This document shows, piece after piece, positions 32,225-43,333 of a stretch of DNA of 64,000 nucleotides. The first letter of the stretch is position 1, and every line of letters begins with the position of its first letter. Under the pieces are notes generated by a model that saw nothing but the letters and a program-made list of their open reading frames with translations, was not told the DNA's origin and did no database searches. A program made the translations under genes and the position numbers. The stretch is from Apoderus coryli (lineage: Eukaryota > Arthropoda > Insecta > Coleoptera > Attelabidae): assembly GCA_911728435.2 (NCBI GenBank), contig OU452205.1:16622260-16686259 (forward strand). The letters run 5' to 3'.

Positions 32225-32484
32225 CCTGCTTTAAATGCAATTTTCTCGAGAATTATGGGGGCAAATATCAAAAGTAGATATAAATGCTTTAAAACGATGT
32301 ATCACGCGACCCCTACTGATTAAAAGATTTAGCGATTATGTCCACCCCTATCACAGGGCTTAAGCGATTTCAACCAAAATCTAATGGCTTGATTCTAGGA
32401 CCGCCCCAAACTCATATTCCCAAATTCAGCTCAATTGGTTAAAGCGTTGAGGCGCTATCGTGGAATAATACATACATACATACA
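32225..32484 (+). repeat. Dispersed repeat copy 3, left part
   Basis: Nearly the same as 14813-15010 (AATTTTCTCGAGAATTATGG, ACCCCTACTGATTAAAAGA, TTAAGCGATTTCAACCAAAA). It stops at a CA-rich microsatellite where the 2.7 kb TIR element begins, and continues at 35211. Confidence 0.7.
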
Positions 32485-33199
32485 CACTGTTAAAAATTGG
32501 GTGAGAAATACGTAAGGTTTGTAGTAAACATACATGTTTTTTTATGTAATATTAGGTAAATCTTAAATATTCGCGAATATTGCCGATAATTTACCCAGAT
32601 CACGTATTTTTCCTTAGTAATATCGTAAAAACGCATTACCGAACTGTGGTTTCACGATATAATTTGTGTGTATTCAAATCGTATCGAAAATTTTCGTTTT
32701 CCCTGCAAATCTACACATTACTTTTAGTACTATTCCGTGGCTCCTAGTAATTTTACGACACTTTCGTAAAAATATCCTTACAGCGCAAGCGCAACAGGCA
32801 TGCTAGTATATACAGCAGCTATTTACCCTTTACAATTCAGCGTTATCAAACAACCAATGCACATTTATTATTTAACAACTGATTTAATAAACCTAAAACA
32901 CAAATTAAATACAATAAGCTATGCCCAAAAAGTTAACAAAATATTAGCGGTGTGTACGGTTGCAGAGAAATAGTGAATGGCTTTATTTTGAGGTTCTAAT
33001 AATAAGCGCGACTACATACGAGTACATTAGATGTGCTTAGAGCCACGAGGTAAGTAAAAATGATTTGTTCATGTTGTAGGATAAAGTGTAATACTGCTAA
33101 AAAAATATGATTAGGTACCATCAATATCTACATAGAAATACACCCAGATAGATTTATATGCGCCCGGCCAAACTGCACTTACCAGGTTAGTGTTTTAGG

Positions 33200-33780
33200 C
33201 ATTTGTTCCTTGATTTTTAATTGATTTTTTTTTTGTAATTTAAGAAACTTCTTTTTGTTTGTTAAGTATAGTAAAGTAGGTACCTATTATTAGCTAAATA
33301 TGGCAGCTCAAAATGAACAAATTTTAAATTGTAACCTACATCTGGAAAATTAAATTATGTTAAATAATTTCTTCCTTAATTTTAAATTTAATTTTTTTTC
33401 GTATGACATTTCTAGTACATTTGTTAAAATTCGCATTGTATATGTTTTCTTGCCTAATGTAAGAAACTTCTAAGACTGAATATTTACGTTTTTGTTTGCA
33501 AAGTATAAGATAGTAAATACGTAACATTAGGAAAATATGGCAGCTCAAAATCAACAAATTTTAAATTGTAACTGCCTAAAACTTGGGAAAGTTCAAAAAT
33601 GATGTAAAGCATTTCTTCCTTAATTTTTAATTGTATTTTTTTGTATAACGTTTCTAGTATATTTGTTAAAATTCGCATTTGATATGTTTTTCAGCCTAAT
33701 ATAAGAAACTTCTAAGCCTGAATTTACGTGTTTTTTTGTTAAGTATGCGGTACCTATTATTAGGAAAATATGGAATATAT
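33200..33780. repeat. Diverged tandem repeat, unit about 220-250 bp, 2.5 copies
   Basis: AAGAAACTTCT recurs at 33242, 33461 and 33713; ATGGCAGCTCAAAAT at 33300 and 33537; ATTTGTTAAAATTCGCATT at 33419 and 33661. Lies within the 2.7 kb TIR element. Confidence 0.75.
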
Positions 33781-33892
33781 TAGTTTTTAGTTTAGCATGT
33801 TTATAGCATTTATATTTTCGTTAAATAATAAAAATCGGGAAAACTAGTAATTCTGTGTTTATATTCAACATATAGGGTAAAGAATTAACATG

Positions 33893-34105
33893 CATTTATT
33901 GAGTTTTTCACCACTCTTTAAACCAAATATAAACCGGGAAAGTAAAGAAAAATTTTTAAGTTGTGAAAACCACTGTAACCTAAAAGGAGAAATATTTTTT
34001 AGGCTGCAGTGGTTTTTATATAAAACTTAAAAAGTTGTTTTTAATTTTTCTTTACTTTTTCCAGTTTACATTTGGTTTAAAAAGCGGTGAAAAATCCAAT
34101 AAATG
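33893..34105. repeat. Foldback with about 90-bp arms
   Basis: CATTTATTGAGTTTTTCACC at the left faces GGTGAAAAATCCAATAAATG at the right; AAACCAAATATAAACCGGGA faces TCCAGTTTACATTTGGTTTA; the core is AACCACTG/CAGTGGTT. Non-coding. Confidence 0.75.
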
Positions 34106-34471
34106 GACGTTAATCATCTTCCGCCACAACAAACTTCCAGATTTTCCACTCAATTTTTCCACCAGAAGTACAGAGTGCCCTTCGGTATAGATGTTCGCCA
34201 TTTTAATTTACCGAATTGGCAGCCGTTGGAATCATTGGTGGTTTTTCTAAATTTTCAATATGAAATGATTTATAAAAGAAATACAATAAAATAATAAGTT
34301 TTCAACTTTAATTATGTAATTTTAAACTTTCATATTTTAATCCATTTTTTTTTTTTACATGAAATGGTGAGTTATACTACTAAGTATATCGTTTGGTATA
34401 TCAGTGCTTTCTTGTTTCTAGACTTTAACATATTCCTCTTTGTCATATAATAATTGATGTTGTAATAACCA

Positions 34472-34498
34472 CTGATGATGAGGCTTGGAGCCTTGAAA
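34472..34498 (+). ncRNA. Hammerhead-like core (stem I and II intact)
   Basis: CTGATGA, stem II AGGCT-TGG-AGCCT, GAAACATGAC then TGGTT, which pairs with AACCA immediately before CTGATGA. Related to 25663-25689, but the cleavage triplet GTC has become GAC, which should weaken or abolish activity. Confidence 0.6.
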
Positions 34499-35210
34499 CA
34501 TGACTGGTTTTACTATTGACGCATAGAGCGATTATTAAATTTATTTCGTGGTGTTGACTTTCATTTCGCACACAAAAGATCTGACTCCATTTCAGTATGG
34601 ACAATTTTTCACGTCTAGAGATACATAGATCACCTAAAAATGTTGTACAAATACGGTAAGTATAATGAAATATTCAGATAAAGTTTCAGTAAATTCACAT
34701 AAATATTCATGAAAGTACAAAAAAATTACGTATAATTACGTTCTTACTGTACAAAAATTGTATTTTTCCCCCATTTTTTATGTAACAACACTGTAAATTT
34801 TAAGTAAATTCCACTATTGTTTTACGAGCATTGTACATTTCCGGGCCTTACCGCAAAAATACGTTAAAATATTGGTATTATTTAGACAGCGATTGTGTAA
34901 AAGTACACGTAACTAAGCGTACTTTTATGTTGTAATCTTAATCTTAGAAGTGTATTTTTACATGACATGCAGCGTAATTTTCATTGGTAATTTTACGATA
35001 TTGTGTAACTGTACACCAAATTAAGTGTAACTTTAATTTGTAATTTTACCTTAATATTGTATTTTTACACTAAATGTGGCGTAATTTTAAATTGTAATAT
35101 TTCGATTAATATGGTAGTTATACAGTCAAGGTGGAAAATTACGTGAGGGAATGGTTGAATAAATATTACAGTTATATTTTACGTAAATTTACTATTCTGT
35201 TTTAACAGTG

Positions 35211-35337
35211 CACAGAGAGAGACAGACTTCCATATGGAAATGGTCTTAATCGTCTCAGGGAACTTCAAAATAGTTATATCCGTCTTTATCTCAATTTTTT
35301 TTAGCGCGTTCACAATACTTTCTCTGTGCGGAAAAGT
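35211..35337 (+). repeat. Dispersed repeat copy 3, right part
   Basis: CACAGAGAGAGACAGACTTC and GAAATGGTCTTAATCGTCTC match 15160-15290 and complete the copy that begins at 32225. Confidence 0.7.
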
Positions 35338-35819
35338 AAAAAGTTATGTCATTAATCATTCACAAAAGATCTTCTGCATGTCGAAGTGAGGGGAGGCCAA
35401 ACCGCCTAAACGACTCCGATAAAAAACAATCTACAAACAATCTATGTCATTAATCAATCAAAATAACTCGTGATATTGGCGAAAAAAGTGGCGGGAAATA
35501 TTATTAATTATGTCGGTAAAGGTAAATCAAAAACTTTAAATTCTAAAATGCACGTGTACAATTAGAATCACAAATCACCGTGAAAACAAGAACCACAACA
35601 TACACAAATGAAAAATAATAAGTTAAATAAAAGCGGATATGTCAAACTGTCAAATATAAAGATGGCACCTTTAAATATTGCTTTTAAATATTTCGGTAAG
35701 TAGAGGCCTTTTAGCGTTAAAAGAAAATCTTGAATACAAATTTTTAAAATTGCTCATTTGAATAAGTTTTAAAAGCGCTTTTAAAGTCAGTTAAAAGAGG
35801 ATGTTGAATACGGCTGTTA

Positions 35820-37335
35820 CAGTTAACACAGTCATTCATTATGGAACATCTTTACGTAATTATTATGATAGCATTTTGTCGCTAGTCTGTTCAATATAAG
35901 AAAAAATAGCTTGTTATAAATAATTTTCTAACTAAACAATAAATTCAAAAAATATATTAAATCTGCTTCAATTAAAATTATGCTGCAACATTTTCCAAGT
36001 CATTAACTCGTCAATAGAACGAACAGGAACGTTTTTAAACCACAATCCTCATACAATGAATGCAAAGCAGAGTAGAGAAATGTGCGGTATAGAAGCCGCG
36101 TGGCTATACATCACTCGTGTCATTTTATCTTCGTGCTTCGTTTTTTTTTGCAATTATTTCATGCTCGTGTATATCTTTTATCTAGGAAACAAGCAGCAAT
36201 AAAAGTCTATGCAGATCGCAAATGCAGACATTCTAGCGATAACAGAATGCGACTAACGGGAAGCGCTGGCGCGAGCTTCTATTTTTCTAAACACATACAT
36301 ACTGGCGTTGCCGTTGTACAGAACACTAACAATTTCTGCTTGGTATTATTATGTATTATGTTGTATGGTCAGTAAGCGGATAAACCCATATCTTTCTTAG
36401 TAATAGCTATTAGGATGAGCGAGTGCGGTCGGGAATAATATAAATTTTAAAACTTTTAGCGATGTGTCTATTAGTAGTAAGTGTCACATTTATTATTTTC
36501 ACGCGTTATGTTCGGTATTATTGGTTGCAACGTACATGTATATAATAATGAAGCTAACAGGTGTGCGATGTGGGTTTTATGCCTTGGTAGCGTTGATGCT
36601 GAGCAGTAAGTGGAGATTATTTTTTTCTCTTTGAATTTTTTAACTGTTTGCATTGGTTCTATGCATCTATTTGTGGAGCACTTTAATAATTTGAAAATCA
36701 AGTGATTACAAGTTTGTATAAAATTATGTTTTTTCGTCTTTAATTTTGTTTCTAATATCATAAGTTGTAGGACCATATTAAGTTAAATACCTAAATAATT
36801 ACAAAAAGGGTGACATTTCGTAGTTTTATTGCCGCTCTTTCAATCTTTGTAAAAATAATTTGAGTAGAAAAAGATAATCAGAGAACTATTAATTATTAGT
36901 TAATATTGTCGTAATTATTGATGCGTTCTCTGATTATCTTTTTCTACTTAAATTATAAAATTCGTCGAATTTTATTTATCATTACATGATAAACTCCACG
37001 TATAATGGAATATTTCTATAACATAATAATTCTGCTCTACCTTCTTATTAAAATGTTGTAACCTGTATGATGGTATTTATTATTGATTTAAAAAAAAACA
37101 TTGTGGGTTTAATATACCTACATATATTTTCTTTGTTTATCACAATATTTCTCGATATTAAAAATTGGTAGAAAACCAGAGTCACTAATAATCCTCATTT
37201 CAGGTGCGTGCTAATAGGTAGTCAGCAGCGGAACTCTGTAAGCCATATAGCGATAGATAGATATCACTTTCCTTATAATATTTTGTACTCCATATCGACA
37301 ATCCGCGAAATACATACTGGTTTGTCCTGGATACA
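35820..37335. other. Intergenic AT-rich DNA with one strong palindrome
   Basis: No gene recognised. 36082-36375 and 36471-36776 are open frames without protein-like pattern. The only structured feature is the palindrome at 36852-36957. Confidence 0.4.
36852..36957. repeat. Inverted repeat, about 33-bp arms
   Basis: ATAATTTGAGTAGAAAAAGA and TAATCAGAGAAC face GTTCTCTGATTA and TCTTTTTCTACTTAAATTAT, with one mismatch, around a 40-nt AT-rich loop. Confidence 0.75.
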
Positions 37336-37339
37336 GATT

Positions 37340-40115
37340 TTTCTGACCAATTTTTAGACTTTTCACAAACACCTATGGTACATAAATTTTTTGTCGTGTA
37401 TCTTTAACACCAATTCAACTACATAAAAGCTAAATATACCATTTTTACAGTCTAATTTTTTGACCGTCATTCTACTATTTAGGAACGCCTATGTAAACAA
37501 GTCTTTGTATGCTGCATTTTGTAAGATATTTGTTCGTTCGATCGTTGTTCGTTAATGGCCTTCACCAATTGGTATTTAGCCAGTTTCCTTAGTAGGTTAT
37601 CTTATATCAAAACTATAATTATTAGCAAATTTTTCTAGTATGTTTGGGGGATATTTTTTTCACTTTTGGCCCCTTGTTTCACTATTTGTGAACGCTTTTA
37701 TGAACGAATTCCTCGCTGTGCCATTTTTAGCTCTCCATATCATATATGTAATATATGTATAACATGGAGACTATTAGTTTCACGAAAAAAAAATTTTTTT
37801 TTATTTCACCGGAAATACTTGTTTTTGTATAAGTAGTTTTAAAAAAATGTCTGTCTGTCTGTCTGTCTGTATGCACGATAACGCAAAAACCGCTTAACAG
37901 ATTTTAACCAAATTTGGTACAAAAATACTATTGGACATGGCAAGGAGCTGATTAGATTTTGGGAAACATTGAGCGTAGGCAAAGGGTTTAAAAGAGGGTT
38001 CAAAAATTAAAAAAATTCATAGTTCTTAAACTTATCCGAAATACAGAATAATTTTTTACGCATTTAATTGAATATAGCCTAAAATATTGACCATAAAATA
38101 TTAGACCACATTGGCGTTCGAAAATAGTGTAAAATGGGGTAAAAAAGGTTAAAAAAAAAACGTATTTCTTAAAAATAGCAGAAATATTAACTAGTTATTT
38201 ATAGTTTTGATAGAATATAACCTATAAAATGTGACATATCCGCTTTTTAATAACTTACTTTCATAGGCGTTCGTAAATAGTGGAAAAGGGGTCAAAACAT
38301 AAAAAATATATATTTCCTAAACTTATTCGAAATATGGAATAATTTTTCATAGTTGTGATACAATATAAGCTAAAAAATATTCCATAAAAGAATTGGTTCA
38401 CACAGGCGTTCGAAAATAGTTTAAAAAAAGGGTCAAAAACGAAAAAAAAATGTTTCTCAAATATACCAGAAAAATTGGCTAATTATATATAGCTTTGATA
38501 TAAGATAACCTAAAAAATGCAGCATAAAATTTTTATTTAAATAGGCGTTCGTAAATAGTAGAAAAAGGGGTAAAATAAAAAAAAATTAAAATGTAAAAAT
38601 TTTTATATTTAACTAGATGAATTGGTGTTAAAAATACACGACAAAAATTAATGTACCATAGGCGTCCGTGAAAATTCTATAAAAGGGTCAGAAAAAATTT
38701 GTATCCGTGATAACTCAAAAACCACTTAACGGATTTTAACCACATTTGGTACGAAAATACTACAGGATATTTATAGGTGGTGATTAACATTGAGCGTAGG
38801 CAAGAGGTTTAAAAGAGGGTTCAAAAATTTAAAAAATCATAGTTCTTAAACTTATCCGAAATATTGAATAATTTGTTATAGTTGTGATAGAATATAACCT
38901 AAAAAATGTTACATAAAAGAATTAGTTCACACAGGCGTTCGAAAATAGTGTTAAAAAAGGGTCAAAACGAAAAAAAAATGTTTCCCAAATATACCAGAAA
39001 AATTGGCTAATTATATATAGCTTTGATATAAGATAACCTAAAAAATGCAGCATAAAATTTTTATTTACATAGGCGTTCGTAAATAGTAGAAAAACGGGTA
39101 AAATAAAAAAAATTAAAATGTAAAAATTTTTATATTTAACTAGTTGAGTTGGTGTTAAAAATACACGACAAAAATTAATGTTCCATAGGCGTCCGTGAAA
39201 ATTCTATAAAAGGGTCAGAAAAAATTTGTATCCGTGATAACTCAAAAACCACTTAACGGATTTTAACCACATTTGGTACGAAAATACTACAGGCTATTTA
39301 TAGGTGGTGATTACCATTGAGCGTAGGCAAGGGGTTTAAAAGAGGGTTCAAAAATTAAAAAAATTATAGTTCTTAAACTTATCCGAAATATTGAATAATT
39401 TTTTATAGGTGTGATAGAATATAACCTAAAAAATGTTACATAAAAGAATTAGTTCACACAGGCGTTCGAAAATAGTCTTAAAAAAAGAGTCAAAAACGAA
39501 AAAAAAATGTTTCCCAAATATACCAGAAAAATTGGCTAATTATATACAGCTTTCATATAAGATAACCTAAAAAATGCAGCATAAAATTTTAATTTACATA
39601 GGCGTTCGTAAATAGTAAAAAAAAGGGGTAAAATGAAAAAAAAATTAAAATGTAAAAAAATTTATATTTAACTAGTTGAATTGGTGTTAAAAATACACGA
39701 CAAAAATTAATGTTCCATAGGCGTCCGTGAAAATTCTATAAAAGGGTCAGGAAAAAATTGTATCCGTGATAACTCAAAAACCACTTAACGGATAACCTAC
39801 AACATGCAGCATAACAATTTTGTTTACATAGGCGTTCGTAAATAGTTGAAAAGGGGGCAAAATAAATTTTATAATAAAACTAAAAAAAATCAATTCTTTT
39901 GCGTACAAGAATTTGGCCTAGATCTGAAATATAAAATATCTGCGTATAAATAGTGCCTCCAAAGAGAAGAAAAAGGCACAAAACCCGATACAAAAAAAAA
40001 AATAGCTGATGTCTAAAACAAAACAAAAATTTAGATAAATGACAAAAAGGTCATAAAATTATTACTTTTACACTTAAATATGGAGAGCTATTCGTGCCTC
40101 GAGGGCAACAGCTAG
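37340..40115. mobile_element. Repeat array with inverted left part; Helitron-like 3' end
   Basis: 37340-37745 is an inverted copy of the units found at 38000-39870 (e.g. GGAACGCCTATG against CATAGGCGTTC; ACACCAATTCAACTA against its complement near 39150). A (GTCT)n tract at 37850-37870 is followed by the 'cgataacgcaaaaaccgctt' phrase common in dispersed insect repeats. The right end has GTGCCTCGAGGGCAACA (short hairpin) and CTAG|T at 40112-40116, the form of a Helitron 3' terminus. ATATGGAGAGCTA near the right end is mirrored by AGCTCTCCATAT at 37728. Class tentative. Confidence 0.4.
37850..39870. repeat. Higher-order tandem repeat, about 528-bp unit made of GGCGTTCG subunits
   Basis: ATATACCAGAAAAATTGGCT recurs at 38461, 38989 and 39518 (528 and 529 bp apart). 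Inside each unit, GGCGTTCGaAAATAGT, GGCGTTCGtAAATAGT and GGCGTCCGTGAAAATTCT recur in fixed order about every 115-140 bp. Units to the left of 38400 are more diverged. Confidence 0.85.
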
Positions 40116-40562
40116 TTTAGATTATATTCTATCACAAACATAAAGAACGAAGATTGAAACTCTTGCCAAAATAAAACAAAATATGCAACAAAGATTTATA
40201 ATCTGACACTATTAAATAATTTAAAGAAGTAGTCCATGCTCTCAGTGGAATGTAATGCTATTACAAAGCAAACAAATATTATTATTAATTTGAATAGGTA
40301 GATGATTGGAGTATATATTCCCCCATCATCAGTTATTTACAATCTAAAATTTGTATAAAAAAGGGATGTTATTAAGTGGCTAGCTCAGTATCAATTTAAA
40401 GACGGCTTGGCCAGTGTGAATATTTGAAGATTTAAAAAAATTTATATGCTTAAAAGGTGTTAGGACATTTAAAAAAAGTTTAAATAAAAATGTACTGATA
40501 GTTACAACACTCAACTACATAAATATACAAATAAAATACAATATTAATTACCAGGTTTCTGT

Positions 40563-40812
40563 TGGGTTATTGGTAGGGCGTTCGTTTCGCATGCGGAAGG
40601 TTACTAGTTCGAATGCTAGCTCTGGCAATACTTTTTTTTTTAATTTTTCAATAAAGTAGTTAGATTGTTACGTTAGTTTATTGGAAATAATGAAATTAAT
40701 ACAATAATAATAATAATAATTATTAAAATTATGTTTCGTTACGCAGGTCATATATTTTTGATTATATTATAACTTGTCGGTAAAGCTTTGGGGTGACACA
40801 ACCGATTTTTTA
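40563..40812 (+). repeat. tRNA-derived SINE (copy 3, most complete)
   Basis: Head resembles tRNA-Ala: A-box region TGGTAGGGCGTTCG, anticodon loop TTCGCATG (CGC), B box AGTTCGAATGC, then GGCAATAC and a poly-T run. The body has TTACGTTAGTTTATTGGAAA, (AAT)n, TCATATATTTTTGATTATAT and ends GGGGTGACACAACCGATT. Internal pol III promoter boxes are visible. It is not a tRNA gene: the acceptor stem does not pair. Confidence 0.75.
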
Positions 40813-41714
40813 TATTTATCGCTATCAATTTCAAGATATGAAGTTGGGTGTGGGTGTAGTTATTTAATTCAGATGAAATTTATTCGTCAAAAATTGAAAA
40901 TAGACCAACATCTAGTGAAGGATAAAAAATATAAAATGGGGGGTTGCCATTTAAAAATTTTGAATTTTGACACTTTTTTTCAATTTGATTTTTACCCTTT
41001 TTTTCAAATACCCTGTATTAATATTTACTAAAAAAATATACGTAGGCGGCCTAAAGTAGATCTATATCGCCTAGGATATTCTAACAAATTAAATTATTAA
41101 AGCTTCCATATAATAGAAAGTTGTTATTATTCTTTATGCTGAAAACGTCATTTTTGACATAAAATTTCAAATATTTCGAAAACGGCTGGCGATAGGTATA
41201 ACATATTGTGCATGAAATATGTTTAGAATTACAAGGAGAATCCGAAAAAAATATAATTTATATAGGGTCGTATTTGAAATAAGGAAGTTGACACCCATTT
41301 CCGGTATAACCGGAACTGCTAGATTCTTGAAAACATTTTAGCCAAATTGGCCCCATCGACGTAAGTACTACACCAAATTTTCATATTGTTCTACTGTGTA
41401 GTTTCTCCATAATCGATCGAATCCCTTCCCGGTGGGACACCCGGTATTTTTATTTTTTGGTTGCTCAGCGATACCGTACTTTTTCTCAACGCCTCAGGTT
41501 TCCTATATTGTGTGCATTTTATTTTTTGCGAATTGTTCGTGCAGATTTGATAACAGTCAGCCATGCTACAGATGTCCACTACCCTTCTGCATTTGCGGAT
41601 GGTGATGGTCATGAGTCATGAGTATGTACCTAGATGATGGACATGCTGTGGAAGCATTTAATGCTGGGTCGAACCAGAGACTGCCGGATATTGTTGGTGA
41701 TTCCTTTTATCTCT
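40813..41714. other. Non-coding; relics of transposon ends
   Basis: 40985-41030 ends with a polypyrimidine stretch and ACCCTGTA (CAGGGT on the other strand). CCGGTATAACCGGAA near 41300 also occurs near 27575. GGGACACCCGG at 41432 resembles another terminus. No coding signal. Confidence 0.4.
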
Positions 41715-42475
41715 ATATACCCTGTGCATGAGAATGAAATGTGTAATATCTTGCGTAAGGTAACAAGGAAGAATTCAAGTGGTCCTGATGGTTTCCCATG
41801 GTCATTATTGGAAAACGTAATTGATTATATAGCGCCTATTTTAACGCATTAGGTAAACTGTTCCTTTCTTGGAAGCAAATTTTCCCATCAATTAAAATTG
41901 GCCAATTGTGCCTCTCTTCAAGAAGGGAGATCCTGTGAGTATTTCTAACTATAGAGGTGTCTCTGTGTTGTTAGTTTTTTCAGAGGTTTTTGAAAATGCG
42001 TGCTACCGACAAACAAATAATAGAACATCATTGGTGAAAACCAATTTGATTTTAGGCAGGGTTCATATACCCAGGATGCCATTATTCAGTTCGTCGATGG
42101 CGTATTGAAGAGCTTGGAAGAAAAGCTTAAGTGTTCGAGTTTATACTTTTATTATACACGAGCTTTTGAGACGGTAGATCAACAGACAATATTATCCAAA
42201 TTTCATAGTGTTGGTGTTAGGAGAACACGTTTAAAATGGTTAGCATCTTATCTTACAGCTAGAAAACAAAAGGTGAGTCTCAACCGTTGCGGTAAAACTG
42301 TCGAATCATCAATTCTGGAGTTAGATGTCGGTATTCCGCAGGGCAGCACGTTGGGACCCTTGATATTCAAATTGCTCATTTCTGACATATCCACATACAT
42401 AAACTCCACAGAGCTCATAACGCTTTTTTCAGACGATACCTCAGCGATATTATCTGCTGATAATGTTGGGATCTA
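41715..42475 (+). pseudogene. LINE reverse transcriptase fragment (duplication copy A)
   Basis: RKNSSGPDGFPWSLLENVID, then a broken ASLQEGRS/SNYRGVSVL region, then SLEEKLKCSSLYFYYTRAFE with VDQQTILSKFHSVGVRRTRL, DVGIPQGSTLGPLIFKLLIS and LFSDDTSAIL. These are successive RT blocks; the usual YADD is FSDD here and FADD in copy B. The fragment ends abruptly against inverted Gypsy sequence at about 42476. Confidence 0.8.
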
Positions 42476-42630
42476 AGTTCAAAGGTACATGTATGTTTCT
42501 CGAGGTTATTTCGGGCAAACTATTCAGGTTTTCCTTTTTAATCTGCAAGATGAGGAACTTTGTTTCCATCGATGTACTTATTACGATCGTTCTAATGGGA
42601 TATAGACGAATAAAAAATTCAGAGGTGTCT

Positions 42631-43333
42631 GGATCCTGTGAGTATTTTTAACTATAGAGGTTTCTCTGTGTTGTTAGTTTTTTCAGAGGTTTTTGAAAAT
42701 GCGTGCTACCGACAAACAAATAATAGAACATCATTGGTGAAAACCAATTTGGTTTTAGGCAGGGTTCATATACCCAGGATGCCATTATTCAGTTCGTCGA
42801 TGGCGTATTGAAGAGCTTGGAAGAAAAGCTTAAGTGTTCGAGTTTATACTTTTATTATACACGAGCTTTTGAGACGGTAGATCAACAGACAATATTATCC
42901 AAATTTCATAGTTTTGGTGTTAGGAGAACACGTTTAAAATGGTTAGCATCTTATCTTACAGCTAGAAAACAAAAGGTGAGTCTCAACCGTTGCGGTAAAA
43001 CTGTCGAATCATCAATTCTGGAGTTAGATGTCGGTATTCCGCAGGGCAGTACGTTGGGACCCTTGATATTCATATTGCTCATTTCTGACATATCCACATA
43101 CATAAACTCCACAGAGCTCATAACGCTTTTTGCAGACGATACCTCAGCGATATTATCTGCTGATAATGTTGGGATCTAAGATCAAAGGTACATGAATGTT
43201 TGTCCAGGTTATTTCGGGCAAACTTTTCCGGTTTTCCTTTTTAATCTGCAAGATGAGGAACTTTGTTTCCATCGATGTACTTATTACGATCGTTCTAATG
43301 GGATATAGACGAATAAAAAATTCAGAGGTGTCT
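42631..43333. repeat. 703-bp tandem duplicate (copy B) of 41928-42630
   Basis: TCCTGTGAGTATTTnTAACT occurs at 41931 and 42634 (offset 703). Identity continues through the LINE RT segment, the junction to Gypsy sequence and the end GAATAAAAAATTCAGAGGTG at both 42630 and 43333. Only a handful of substitutions differ (for example GTTGG/TTTGG, CAAATTG/CATATTG, TCAGACG/GCAGACG). Confidence 0.9.

Larger units (their letters stand above)
32485..35210. mobile_element. 2.7-kb TIR element of unknown class (CACTGTTAAAA ends)
   Basis: CACTGTTAAAA (32485) and its complement TTTTAACAGTG (to 35210) interrupt the dispersed repeat cleanly. The right subterminal region (34800-35130) repeats GTAATTTTACG.TA.T.TTGTATTTTTACA-type units, and the left one has related GTAATTTTACG motifs. 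No transposase frame is present. Target duplication is masked by the CA microsatellite. hAT- or Kolobok-like ends are possible, but I cannot decide. Confidence 0.6.
28049..35816. mobile_element. PIF/Harbinger-like MITE expanded by nested insertions
   Basis: Left end GAGCCGTATTCAACATCC (28049) and right end complement of CAGCCGTATTCAACATCC (to 35816), each flanked by TTA (28046-28048, 35817-35819), the 3-bp target of PIF/Harbinger elements. Inner TIR sequence is rich in CTTTTAA-type motifs on both sides. Own sequence is about 28049-28204 and 35338-35816; all else is later insertion. Alternatively two facing solo ends happen to be flanked by TTA, but the matching duplication argues for one element. 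Confidence 0.6.

Noticed and set aside
36082..36776. Two overlapping open frames as host exons
   Set aside because: No splice logic, no recognisable motif and low-complexity composition.
37850..39870. CRISPR-like array
   Set aside because: Repeats of 115-528 bp with diverging units in a eukaryotic repeat; no short constant repeats with unique spacers.
40563..40640. tRNA-Ala-like sequence as a genuine tRNA gene
   Set aside because: Acceptor stem does not pair, and the same head is joined to a conserved body in other copies, so it is a SINE.
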